Positions 40,623 to 49,384 of a stretch of DNA of 52,412 nucleotides are shown here, in pieces. The position numbers and the translations under genes are program-made. The DNA is from Actinomadura nitritigenes (GTDB taxonomy: Bacteria > Actinomycetota > Actinomycetes > Streptosporangiales > Streptosporangiaceae): positions 1-52,412 of the forward strand of contig NZ_JAGEOK010000051.1 in assembly GCF_017573545.1 (NCBI RefSeq), written 5' to 3'. How positions within the stretch are numbered: position 1 is the stretch's first letter; each line of letters opens with the position of its first letter. The notes beneath the pieces are model-generated. The model did not search any database. It was not told the DNA's origin and worked only from the letters and a program-made list of their open reading frames with translations.

Positions 40623-43600
40623 ATGCGCATGCGACCGGTGGTGGCGATCCTCATGGCGGGCCTGCTGGCCTGGGCTCCCGCCGCGTTCGCGGACGGCGGG
40701 TTCCCCGCGTCGCCGCCGGACGATCCGGGCTACGCGAGCGCCGAGGTACCGGGCTGCGGGAACGGCGTCAACGGGGAGCAGCACGCGCTCTACTCCTTCA
40801 TGCCGAAGTGCGCGCCGAACGCCAGGGACCCGGAGAACGCGTCCGGGATGTCGGTCGACAAGGCGTGGCGCGAATACACCATCGGATCGCCGGACGTCGT
40901 GATCGCCTACGTCGAGGGCGGGATCAACTGGCACAACGGCGACGCCGCCGAACTGGCCGACAAGGTGTTCCTCAACACCGGCGAGCTGCCCGAGCCCGAA
41001 GGGTCGTCCACGTACGACAAGGACGGCGACGGCGTGGTCACCGCCGCCGACTACGCCGCCGACCCCCGGGTGAAGGACGCCAACGGCAACGGGCGCATCG
41101 ACCCCGAGGACCTGATCGCCGCCTTCTCCAACGGCAAGGACGACGACGGCAACGGCTTCACCGACGACATCTCCGGCTGGGACTTCTACGAGCGCCAGAA
41201 CGACCCCGCCACCTACGACTCCACCTACGGGCACGCGAACGGCCAGATGAAGACGATGGCCGCGCAGACGAACAACGGCGTGCAGGGCGCCGGGGTGTGC
41301 CCGCGCTGCCGGATCCTGCCCGTCCGCGCGGGCCAGGAGGCCCTCGACCGGACGGACGACCTGGCGCAGGCGTGGCTGTACGCGGCGCACATGGGCGCGA
41401 AGGTGATCGTCAGCACGACGGCGGACCTCGGCTACTCCTCCTACATGCGGCAGACGGTCGAGAAGCTGTGGCGGGACGGCGTCGTCATGGTCGAGTCGAG
41501 CAACGACTTCGACTCCACCGACCACCAGGGCGGCATGTTCTGGCCGCACGTCATCCCCGGCAACGGCCTCGTCCCGAACACGGCCGGGGTCCCCGACCCC
41601 CTCGCCAACACGCTGACCACCACCTACCGGACGCGCTCGGACGAGACGTCGTTCGGCGCCAAGGCGATGTTCTCCGTCGCCACGCAGGGCGGATCGACGT
41701 CGGAGTCGACGCCGACGACCGGCGGGGTGTTCGGGCTGCTGCTGTCGTACGGGATCCAGATCGGACGGCCGCTGACGAACGAGGAGGCCGTCCAGGTGCT
41801 GCGGGCGACGGCCTCCGACATCGACGACCCGTCCCTGCCCTGGCCCGGCAGGCCCGGGTGGGACCGGCAGTACGGGTACGGGCGGCCGAACGTCGCCAAG
41901 GCCATGCAGGCCGTGAAGGACGGGAACGTCCCGCCCGTCGGCGCGATCACCGGCCCCGACTGGTACTCGCTCTACGATCCGGCGTCCACCAGGTCCGTCG
42001 ACGTCACCGGGTACGTCGCCGCGCCGCGCTCGTCCGGGTACCGGTACGAGCTGGACTGGGCGCCGGGCATCGAGCCGTCCGCCGCCGCCTTCCGAAGCGC
42101 CGGCTCCGGCTCGGGGGCGTCGCCCCATGACGGCCGCATCGGCACGCTCGACCTCTCGCAGGTTCCGAAGTCGGTGTGGGAGGCGCAGTACAGGCTGTCG
42201 GACGACAAGGCCCTCTCGGCCAGCGAGCAGTACACGGTCACGCTGCGGCTCCGCGTGTGGGACGCGTCCGGGCGCATGGCCGAAGAGCGGCGCGCGATCG
42301 CCGTCCACCACGATCCCGCGCTGCGCACCGGATTCCCCAGGCGACTCGGCGTCGGCAACGAGAGCCAGCCCGCGATCACCGAGCTCCAGGGGCGGAAGGC
42401 GATCGTCTACGCCGACGGCGACGGCCGCGTCCACGCGCTCGACGGCGCGTCCGGAAAGGAGCTGCCCGGCTGGCCCGCCACCACGCGGCCGACCGTCCCG
42501 CAGCACGCGTATCCGGGCATCGACCCGGGCCACGAGCCGGTCGTGGCGCCCGTCGCGGTCGGTGACCTGACCCACGACGGCCACCGGGAGGTGGTCGCGA
42601 CCAGCACGACCGGCCGTACCTATGTCTTCGACGCGTCCGGACGGCTCCTGCCCGGCTGGCCGAAGACCCTCGACGCGGGCGTGGCGCCGCCCCCGGTCCC
42701 GCGCCCCGCCCTGAAGTACACGCGGCTGCCGGTCCAGGGTGCGACCGCCTCGCCCGTCCTCGTGGACCTCGACGGCGACGGCGGGCTCGACATCGTCCAG
42801 GCCGGCTGGGACGGCCGCGTCCACGCCTGGCGCCCGGACGGCTCCGACCTGCCCGGATGGCCCGTCGAGGTGCGTACGGGCAACGGGCCGCCCGACGGAT
42901 ACATCCGGATCGACGACCACAAGCTGCCCGGCACCCCGGCGGTCGCCGATCTCGACGGCGACGGCCGACCGGAGATCGTCGTCCGCTCCCAGCTGTCGGA
43001 CAGCAAGGGCGGGGGAGAGCAGTTCTACGGCGCGAACTACGCGTTCGCCTACCACGCGGACGGCGCCCCCGTCGCCGGCTGGCCCGTCCGGATGGCCTCG
43101 GTCATGACGTTCTACGGCAGCGCGCAGGAGTTCATCACCGAGGGCGTCAACCAGCCCGTCACGGCCGACGTGGACGGCGACGGCAAGGACGAGGTGGCCA
43201 CCGGCCCCTCCTTCGGCCCCACCTACCTGATCTCCGGGACCGGCAGGATCCTCCGCGACTACGGGCCGCTCGCCAACCCCGCCCTGGACCCGTCCGCCGT
43301 GCTCGGCGGCCACCTGCCCGCCGACGTCCCGCTCTCCTTCACCACGTCCGGCGCGTTCGGGCGGTTCGGCCCGCTCGGGCGGCTCGGCTACACGGAGGGC
43401 GGCTCCGGCGCGGCGTCCCTGGTCGCCGCCCTGCTGTTCCCCGGCAGCGGGCAGCCGATCGGCAACTACCAGCGCGGCTACGACGCCGCCACGGCCCTGC
43501 CCGTGCCGGGCTTCCCGCAGCGCCGCACCGGCCTCGCCTTCCTCGGCTCCCCGATCGTCGCGGACGTCACCGGCGACGGCCGCGCCGAGGTGATCGGCGG

Positions 43601-43853
43601 CGGCGACACCTCCACCCTGCACGCCTTCACGTGGACCGGCCAGGCCGCCGGCTTCCCCCTGTTCACCGGCGGGTGGACGATCTGGTCCCCGTCCGCCGGG
43701 GATCTCGACGGCGACGGGCGGACGGACCTGGTCGCCACCACCCGCGAGGGCTACCTGTTCGCCTGGAGGACCCAGGGCAGAGCGGACGCCGTCGAGTGGC
43801 CGACCTACCACCACGACGATCAGCGCACGGGCCGTTACGGACAGCTCCGCTGA
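40623..43853 (+). CDS. secreted subtilase-like protein with FG-GAP/VCBS repeats and an altered catalytic Asp position
   Basis: The 1076 aa protein has a signal peptide (about 1-23, ending AFA). An S8-like domain spans about 60-440. His204 (YGHANGQMKT) and the Ser region (Ser360 in TSESTP, aligned with the usual TSMATP) are present, but the catalytic Asp position reads YVEGGINW with Glu98. Two EF-hand-like loops lie between (DKDGDGVVTAADY, DANGNGRIDPEDL). A middle beta domain (about 450-550) leads to a C-terminal half with DxDGDG loops typical of integrin-like FG-GAP repeats (VDLDGDGGLDIVQAG, ADLDGDGRPEIVVRS, ADVDGDGKDEVATGP, GDLDGDGRTDLVATT). It probably acts outside the cell; whether it is an active protease is uncertain. 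Confidence 0.85.
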   Translation: MRMRPVVAILMAGLLAWAPAAFADGGFPASPPDDPGYASAEVPGCGNGVNGEQHALYSFMPKCAPNARDPENASGMSVDKAWREYTIGSPDVVIAYVEGGINWHNGDAAELADKVFLNTGELPEPEGSSTYDKDGDGVVTAADYAADPRVKDANGNGRIDPEDLIAAFSNGKDDDGNGFTDDISGWDFYERQNDPATYDSTYGHANGQMKTMAAQTNNGVQGAGVCPRCRILPVRAGQEALDRTDDLAQAWLYAAHMGAKVIVSTTADLGYSSYMRQTVEKLWRDGVVMVESSNDFDSTDHQGGMFWPHVIPGNGLVPNTAGVPDPLANTLTTTYRTRSDETSFGAKAMFSVATQGGSTSESTPTTGGVFGLLLSYGIQIGRPLTNEEAVQVLRATASDIDDPSLPWPGRPGWDRQYGYGRPNVAKAMQAVKDGNVPPVGAITGPDWYSLYDPASTRSVDVTGYVAAPRSSGYRYELDWAPGIEPSAAAFRSAGSGSGASPHDGRIGTLDLSQVPKSVWEAQYRLSDDKALSASEQYTVTLRLRVWDASGRMAEERRAIAVHHDPALRTGFPRRLGVGNESQPAITELQGRKAIVYADGDGRVHALDGASGKELPGWPATTRPTVPQHAYPGIDPGHEPVVAPVAVGDLTHDGHREVVATSTTGRTYVFDASGRLLPGWPKTLDAGVAPPPVPRPALKYTRLPVQGATASPVLVDLDGDGGLDIVQAGWDGRVHAWRPDGSDLPGWPVEVRTGNGPPDGYIRIDDHKLPGTPAVADLDGDGRPEIVVRSQLSDSKGGGEQFYGANYAFAYHADGAPVAGWPVRMASVMTFYGSAQEFITEGVNQPVTADVDGDGKDEVATGPSFGPTYLISGTGRILRDYGPLANPALDPSAVLGGHLPADVPLSFTTSGAFGRFGPLGRLGYTEGGSGAASLVAALLFPGSGQPIGNYQRGYDAATALPVPGFPQRRTGLAFLGSPIVADVTGDGRAEVIGGGDTSTLHAFTWTGQAAGFPLFTGGWTIWSPSAGDLDGDGRTDLVATTREGYLFAWRTQGRADAVEWPTYHHDDQRTGRYGQLR

Positions 43854-43955
43854 CAGGCGCCCACGGCGGAACAGGCCGACCGGACGCGGCTGACATGCAC
43901 TTTCGCGGCGCAGAGGATGTTCTCCGGGCCCGGCGGCAGCGTACGGTTAGCCGCT

Positions 43956-44906
43956 GTGAGATGGGTCATGGCCGTGGTCGCGGTGGTGCTGCTGTCCACG
44001 GTGTCCGGATGCGGCGGCGGCCCGGCGCGGCCGTGGCGCCTCGTCATCGCGGCGGGCGGCCGGAAGGCGGTCTACTACGCCTACGGCCAGGGGATCGCGC
44101 GAGCCGCGGCGGCGCACCTGCCGGGCGCGCGCCCCCAGGTGCTGGCCACCGCCGCCTCGCTGGAGAACCTGCGGCTGGTGTCCACCGGACGCGCCGACGT
44201 CGCGTTCACCCTCGCCGACTCCGCGGAACTGGCGTTCGAGGGACGGCCGCCCTTCACCAGGCAGGAGCCGGTCGTCGCCCTGGCCCGCCTCTACGAGAAC
44301 TACACCTACCTCGTCGTCGCGGCGGACAGCGCCATCCGCAGGCTCACCGACCTGCGCGGCAAACGGGTGTCCCTCGGAGCGGACGGGTCCGGCACCGAGC
44401 TCATCGCCACCCGGCTGCTCACGGTCGCCCGGCTCGACCCGGCCAAGGACGTGCGGGCGAGCCGGACGCAGCTCGTGGACGCGGCCGCCGCGCTGCGCGC
44501 GGGCCGCCTCGACGCCTTCTTCTTCTCCGGCGGGCTGCCGATCCCGCAGATCGTGGAGCTGGCGAAGCAGATGCCCATCAGGATCGTCGGGCTGGCCGAC
44601 TACGCCGCCCCGCTCCGCAGGAAGTACCGGGCGTTCTACGAGGAGCAGTCGATCCTCGCCTCGACGTACGGCCTCGACGCGCCCGTGCAGACCATCGGCG
44701 TCCCGAACTACCTGGTCGTCAACGCCTCGATGCCGGACGACCGGGCCTACGCGCTGACCCGGCTGCTGTTCACCCGGCGGGACGACCTCGCGGCGGCCCA
44801 CCCCGCGGCGCTCTACCTGGACCGGAGATCGGCGGTGTCGACGTATCCGCTGCCGCTCCATCCCGGGGCGATCCGCTACTACCGGGAGACCAAGGGCGAG
44901 GGATGA
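43956..44906 (+). CDS. TAXI-family (TRAP-type) solute-binding lipoprotein
   Basis: The product is about 316 aa, with a lipoprotein signal (LLSTVSGC), so it should sit on the outer face of the membrane. The body is a TAXI-type type II periplasmic binding fold: GGRKAVYYAYGQGIARAAAA, TAASLENLRLVSTGRADVAF, TLADSAELAFEG, GKRVSLGADGSGTELIATRL and DAFFFSGGLPIPQIVELAKQ. TRAP permeases that usually pair with TAXI receptors are not seen nearby. Instead the convergent genes encode a histidine kinase and response regulator, so it may be a sensor that reports to them. GTG 43956 is used; ATG at 43968 and 43917 are in frame. Its 3' end overlaps the kinase gene by 137 bases on the other strand. Confidence 0.82.
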   Translation: MRWVMAVVAVVLLSTVSGCGGGPARPWRLVIAAGGRKAVYYAYGQGIARAAAAHLPGARPQVLATAASLENLRLVSTGRADVAFTLADSAELAFEGRPPFTRQEPVVALARLYENYTYLVVAADSAIRRLTDLRGKRVSLGADGSGTELIATRLLTVARLDPAKDVRASRTQLVDAAAALRAGRLDAFFFSGGLPIPQIVELAKQMPIRIVGLADYAAPLRRKYRAFYEEQSILASTYGLDAPVQTIGVPNYLVVNASMPDDRAYALTRLLFTRRDDLAAAHPAALYLDRRSAVSTYPLPLHPGAIRYYRETKGEG

Positions 44907-46323
44907 GCGGGCCGGGCCGCGGCCCCGTGCCCGCCGCCGCCGGCAGGACGACCCGGACATGCAGGCCGTGCGGCCGCGCCGGCATCAGCACCATCCGCCC
45001 GCCGGACGCCTCCGCGAGCGCGCCGACGATGCTCAGCCCCAGCCCGGTGCCGTCCACGTTCTGCTGGCCGGCGCCGCGCCAGAACCGCTGCGCGGCGTGG
45101 GCCAGGTCCGGCTCCGGCAACCCGGGGCCGTCGTCCACCACGTCGATGGCGACCACCGGGTCGTCCGGCGCGTCAGGGAGCACGCGCGGCCGCGACACCG
45201 TGACGGTGACGGTCGCCCCCTGCCCCGCGAACTTGACGGCGTTGTCGATGAGCGCCTCCAGGATCTGGCCGACGCCGCCCTGCACCGCGTACGCGGCCGC
45301 GTGCGCCGCGCCCCGGCAGCGGATCCGCACGCCCGGGGAGGCGTGCCGCCGCGCGTCCACCTGCTCCCGCGCCACCCGCCCGCAGTCGACCACGCTGATC
45401 GGGTAGTTGCCGCCCTCGGCGCGCGCCAGCGCCAGGATGCCGTCCAGGATCCGGCCCAGCCGGGTGACCTCGTCGACGGCCAGCGCCAGGTCGCCCTCCC
45501 CGTCCGGCGGCACGTGCGGCGCGAGGTTGTCCACCCGCAGCCGCAGCGCCGCCAGCGGGTTGCGCATCTGGTGCCCGGCGTAGGAGACGAACGACCGCTG
45601 CTGCTCCAGGACGTGCCCGAGCGCCGCGACCATCTCGTTGAAGTGCTCGCCGAGGCGCCGCAGCTCCGCTGGCCCCGTCGTCACCGGGACCCGCGCCTGC
45701 CACTGGCCCGCCGACAGCTCCCCGGTCGCCACGTCGAGCTCGCGGACCGGGCGCAGGAACCAGCGGGCGAGCGGGACGGCCGCCAGCCCGAACACCAGCA
45801 GCGCGCCGAGGCCGGCGGCGGCCAGCTCCGACCACCGCCGCACCGTCCGGGCCCGCACCCGCGTCGTCGGGGCTATGGTGACGACCGCGGCGACGACCCG
45901 GCCGCCGAGCCCCACCGGCTCCGCCACGACCAGCGGGTCCCGCCGCCACGGCCACACCACCTCGTCCACGTCGGAGCGCTCGCCGGACAGGGCGTCGCGC
46001 AGCCGCGCCCCCGCCCGCCGGCCGATGTCGGCCCCCGCCCGCGACGACAGCACGACGTCGCCGTCGCGGTCGACCACGGCGGCGATGATCCCGTAGAGGG
46101 CGTCGTAGCGGCTGAGCTCCGCCCTCAGCGCCACCGTCTCGCCGCTGCGCAGCGCGGGCTCGGCCAGGGACGCGAACCGGGCGGTGTCGTTGAGCTGGTC
46201 GATGAACAGGTTCTGCGTCTGGCGGCCCGCGAACGCGACCGCCAGCGGCACCTCCAGCGCGGTGAGCACCACCAGCAGCAGGGACGCGTAGAGCACGAGC
46301 ATGCGGCGCAGCATGCCGCTCAC
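44770..46323 (-). CDS. sensor histidine kinase (HAMP, HisKA, HATPase)
   Basis: The 517 aa protein has helix 1 (about 9-31), an extracytoplasmic sensor region (about 32-165; NDTARFASLAEPALRSGETV), helix 2 (about 167-187) and HAMP. The HisKA box is SYAGHQMRNPLAAL with His251, reading GHQMRNPL where SHELRTPL is usual. HATPase motifs are NAVKFAG (N box), DVVDDGPGLPE (G1) and GTGLGLSIVGAL (G2). The final ~55 residues are Pro/Arg-rich and lie antisense to the TAXI gene, since there is no earlier stop. The response regulator gene is upstream on the same strand, 28 bases away. The input could be the TAXI receptor. Confidence 0.9.
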   Translation of the reverse strand: MSGMLRRMLVLYASLLLVVLTALEVPLAVAFAGRQTQNLFIDQLNDTARFASLAEPALRSGETVALRAELSRYDALYGIIAAVVDRDGDVVLSSRAGADIGRRAGARLRDALSGERSDVDEVVWPWRRDPLVVAEPVGLGGRVVAAVVTIAPTTRVRARTVRRWSELAAAGLGALLVFGLAAVPLARWFLRPVRELDVATGELSAGQWQARVPVTTGPAELRRLGEHFNEMVAALGHVLEQQRSFVSYAGHQMRNPLAALRLRVDNLAPHVPPDGEGDLALAVDEVTRLGRILDGILALARAEGGNYPISVVDCGRVAREQVDARRHASPGVRIRCRGAAHAAAYAVQGGVGQILEALIDNAVKFAGQGATVTVTVSRPRVLPDAPDDPVVAIDVVDDGPGLPEPDLAHAAQRFWRGAGQQNVDGTGLGLSIVGALAEASGGRMVLMPARPHGLHVRVVLPAAAGTGPRPGPLIPRPWSPGSSGSPRDGAAADTSTPPISGPGRAPRGGPPRGRPAG

Positions 46324-46351
46324 CTCCCGGCCCGGTGCGGCCGGGGCGCCG

Positions 46352-47065
46352 TCACGGGTCCGTCGCCGCCCCGCCCGTGCGGGCGGCCGCGGCCCGCCGG
46401 GCCGGCTCGTCGTCGGTGGCCAGCCGGTAGCCGACCCCGTGCACCGTCCTGATCAGCGCCGGGTCGCCGAGCTTGGCGCGCAGCGTCGCGATGTGCACGT
46501 CCAGGGTGCGGCGCGCCCCCGGCCACACGTTGTTCCACACCTCGATCAGCAGCCGCTCGCGGGTGACGACCAGGCCGGGCTGCCGGGCGAGCGCGGCGAG
46601 CAGCTCGAACTCCTTGCGGGTGAGCGCGACCGGCGACCCGTCCGCCGCGGTGACCTCGCGCCGCGCCGTGTCGACCCGCAGCCCGCCCGCGGCCACCACC
46701 ACCGGCCGCACGACCGGCCTGACCCGGCGCATCACCGCGTCGATCCGGGCGGCCAGCTCGGCGACCCCGAACGGCTTGACCAGGTAGTCGTCGGCGCCGG
46801 TGCGCAGCCCGAGCACCCGGTCCCGCTCCTCGCCCCGCGCGGTGACCGCGATGATCGCGACGTCGCCGCCGGCGCGCAGCCGCCGGCACACCTCGATGCC
46901 GTCCAGGTCCGGCAGGCCGAGGTCCAGCAGCACCAGATCGGCGGGCGGCGCGTCCAGCGCCGCCGCCCCGGTCGCGGCCCGGCGCACCTCGAAGCCCTGC
47001 CGGCGCAGTGCCACCGTGAGCGCGTCGGCGAACCGGTCGTCGTCGTCGACGAGAAGGATTCGCAT
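46352..47065 (-). CDS. OmpR/PhoB-type response regulator
   Basis: The 237 aa protein has a receiver domain with acidic cluster VDDDDRFADAL, phosphoacceptor Asp48 in LVLLDLGLPDLDG and Lys in YLVKPFG. The winged-helix DNA-binding domain (about 125-222) has VALTRKEFELLAALARQPGL, and NVWPGARRTLDVHIATLRAK, LIRTVHGVGYRL. It is transcribed first, followed by the kinase gene 28 bases on. It is divergent from the substrate-binding gene of the branched-chain amino-acid transporter (200 bases between starts), so it could control that operon, the TAXI gene, or both. No regulator binding repeats were clear enough to call. Confidence 0.92.
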   Translation of the reverse strand: MRILLVDDDDRFADALTVALRRQGFEVRRAATGAAALDAPPADLVLLDLGLPDLDGIEVCRRLRAGGDVAIIAVTARGEERDRVLGLRTGADDYLVKPFGVAELAARIDAVMRRVRPVVRPVVVAAGGLRVDTARREVTAADGSPVALTRKEFELLAALARQPGLVVTRERLLIEVWNNVWPGARRTLDVHIATLRAKLGDPALIRTVHGVGYRLATDDEPARRAAAARTGGAATDP

Positions 47066-47265
47066 GGTGGGGACAGCGTAAGAAGTCGGGCGTGCGCTGC
47101 CTACCGGGCAGATCCTAGAAGTTCCTCAAATTTGCCGCTCCGCTCTCCGGCCCCGGCCCGCCGCGCGCCTACCTTCCCGGCAAGGGCGCGCACCGCGTCC
47201 CCGGGTCGCGCCTTCGACGGGGCGGATGGCCGGCCGTCCCGGACCGAGAGGAACAGGCGATTCCG

Positions 47266-48498
47266 ATGCGAACCAGGAAGGCGGCGGCGCTGGCCGCCGC
47301 GGTGGCGCTGATCGCGGCCGGCTGCGGATCGAAGGGCGAGCGGCAGAGCGGCGGCGACGCGGACGCGCTGACGATCGGCGCGTCGCTGTCGCTGACCGGG
47401 TCGCTGGCCCGCGAGGGCGGCCTCACCAAGGAGGGCTACGAGCTCTGCAAGAAGGCGGTGAACGCCAAGGGCGGCGTCGCGGCCGGCGGCAAGCACCTCA
47501 AGCTCGACATCAAGTACCAGGACGACACCTCCAAGCCGGACACCGCCGCCCAGCTCGTCGACCAGTTCAACGACAAGGGGATCAAGCTGATCCTCGGCCC
47601 GTACGGCTCGGCGACCACCGAGGCCGCCGCCGCCGTGATCGAGCGCAACGGCCAGGTGATGGCCGACAGCTCCGGCGCCGACGACAAGATCTTCCAGAAG
47701 GGGTACCGGCGCACCTTCGCCGCGCTGTCCCCGGCGCACTCCTACGCCGCGTCCATGGTGCAGGCCATCGCGGAGATGGCCGACCCGAAGCCGCGCACGA
47801 TGGCGTTCCTGTCCGCCGACGACGGGTTCTCCAAGACCGTGGCCCAGTCCGGCGCCGACGAGGCCCGCAAGCTCGGGTTCACGGTCGTGGCCACCGAGTA
47901 CTTCCCGAGCGGCACCTCCGACGTGTCCGCCGCGCTCACCAAGATCAAGCCGATGAGGCCGGATGTCGTCGTCGGCTCGGTGCACGTCGCCGAGGGCATC
48001 GCGATCATCAAGCAGGCCAGGGAGCTCGGCGTCACGCCGTCCGGCGGCTTCGCCGAGACCGTCGCGCCGCCCACCCCCGACTTCGCGAAGTCGCTCGGCG
48101 CCGACGCCGAGAACGTGCTCGGCTCCACCCAGTGGACCGACAGGACCGCGGGCAAGGACAAGTGGATCGGCACGGCCGCCGACTACGGCCAGCAGTTCGC
48201 CGCCGCGTTCGGCGGCCGCGCCCCCGAGTACCACGGCGCCGAGGCGACGGCCGCGTGCATCGCGCTGGTCGACGCCGTGGAGAAGGCCGGGAGCACCGAC
48301 CCCGACAAGGTGCGGGACGCGCTCGCCGCGCTGGACGAGCCGACCTTCTTCGGGCCGCTGAAGTTCACCGCCGAGGGCCAGAACCTGACCAAGACCATGC
48401 AGGTCATCCAGGTGCAGAAGGGCAGGCCCGTCACCGTCTGGCCCAAGGCGGCCGCCGAGGCCCCGATGATCTGGCCGGGCACCGGGAAGCGGTCATGA
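47266..48498 (+). CDS. branched-chain amino-acid-type ABC substrate-binding lipoprotein (LivJ/K-like)
   Basis: The 410 aa protein is exported and lipid-anchored: LIAAGC with Cys20 is the lipobox. The fold is that of type I periplasmic binding proteins: TIGASLSLTGSLAREGGLTK, LILGPYGSATTEAAAAVIER, TVVATEYFPSGTSDVSAALT and DVVVGSVHVAEGIAIIKQAR. Typical ligands for this family are leucine, isoleucine and valine, but amides, urea or aromatic compounds are also found, so the ligand is not fixed. It is the first gene of a five-gene operon with 4-base overlap to livH. A GAGAGGAAC is upstream, a little far from the start. Confidence 0.88.
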   Translation: MRTRKAAALAAAVALIAAGCGSKGERQSGGDADALTIGASLSLTGSLAREGGLTKEGYELCKKAVNAKGGVAAGGKHLKLDIKYQDDTSKPDTAAQLVDQFNDKGIKLILGPYGSATTEAAAAVIERNGQVMADSSGADDKIFQKGYRRTFAALSPAHSYAASMVQAIAEMADPKPRTMAFLSADDGFSKTVAQSGADEARKLGFTVVATEYFPSGTSDVSAALTKIKPMRPDVVVGSVHVAEGIAIIKQARELGVTPSGGFAETVAPPTPDFAKSLGADAENVLGSTQWTDRTAGKDKWIGTAADYGQQFAAAFGGRAPEYHGAEATAACIALVDAVEKAGSTDPDKVRDALAALDEPTFFGPLKFTAEGQNLTKTMQVIQVQKGRPVTVWPKAAAEAPMIWPGTGKRS

Positions 48499-49382
48499 GC
48501 CAGTTCCTGCAGGCGACCGTGTACGGGGTGCTCCAGGGCGGCCTGCTCGCACTGGTCGCCGTCGGCTTCTCCCTGGTGTGGGGGGTGATGAACGTGATCA
48601 ATCTGGCGCACGGGTCGTTCGTCCTCGTCGGCGCGTACCTGGCCTTCGAACTGAACCGGCGGATCGGGCTCGACCCCTTCGCCGCGATGGTCCCGGCCGC
48701 CGCCGCCCTGTTCGCCGCCGGCTACCTGGTGCAGCGCTGGCTGATCAACCTGGTGGTCAAGGCGCCGATCTTCATCACCCTGCTGCTCACCTTTGGGCTG
48801 AACCTGCTGCTGGTCAACGGCCTCATCCTGGCGTACTCCGGCGACTACCGCTCGGTGACCACCGGCTACGCCGCGGACGGGTTCGCCCTGCTCGCGGGCG
48901 TCCGGGTGCCGCTCGGGCGGCTGCTGGCGGCGGTCGTGGCGCTGCTGCTCACGCTGGCCCTCGTCATGGTGATGCGGCGGACCCGCACCGGCCTGGCCAT
49001 CCTCGCCACCGGCATGGACCGCGGCGCGGCGCGGCTAATGGGCATCCGCGCCCGGCACGTGTACGCGCTCACCTTCGGTCTCGCCGCCGCGATGGCGGGC
49101 GCGGCCGGCGCCGCGGTCAGCGCGGTCGGCACCTTCAGCCCCGCCGACGCGGGCCGCTTCACCTTGTTCAGCTTCGTCGCCGCCGTCCTCGGCGGGCTCG
49201 GCAACATGTACGGCGCGCTGATCGGCGGGATGGTGCTCGGCCTCGTCGAGGCGTGGGGCGGGCAGTTGCTGCCCGGCACCCTCGTCAACGCCGTCGCGTT
49301 CGCCGTCCTGGTGATCGTGCTCGCCGTGCGGCCCCAGGGCATCGCCGGCCGGGCCTTCTACGCCTCCCGGGTCGAGGTGTGA
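48495..49382 (+). CDS. livH: branched-chain amino-acid ABC permease (LivH type)
   Basis: The 295 aa protein has about eight hydrophobic helices. LLALVAVGFSLVWGVMNVIN plus LAHGSFVLVGAYLAF is the strongly conserved LivH start, and GMDRGAARLMGIRARHVYAL is the EAA-like loop for ATPase docking. FVAAVLGGLGNMYGALIGGM is another family block. ATG 48495 overlaps the receptor gene by 4 bases. Confidence 0.92.
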   Translation: MSQFLQATVYGVLQGGLLALVAVGFSLVWGVMNVINLAHGSFVLVGAYLAFELNRRIGLDPFAAMVPAAAALFAAGYLVQRWLINLVVKAPIFITLLLTFGLNLLLVNGLILAYSGDYRSVTTGYAADGFALLAGVRVPLGRLLAAVVALLLTLALVMVMRRTRTGLAILATGMDRGAARLMGIRARHVYALTFGLAAAMAGAAGAAVSAVGTFSPADAGRFTLFSFVAAVLGGLGNMYGALIGGMVLGLVEAWGGQLLPGTLVNAVAFAVLVIVLAVRPQGIAGRAFYASRVEV

Positions 49383-49384
49383 CG

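Noticed and set aside
40374..43814. 1146-codon open frame antisense to the subtilase-like gene
   Set aside because: It is a by-product of extreme third-position GC. The plus strand has the signal peptide, motifs and repeats.
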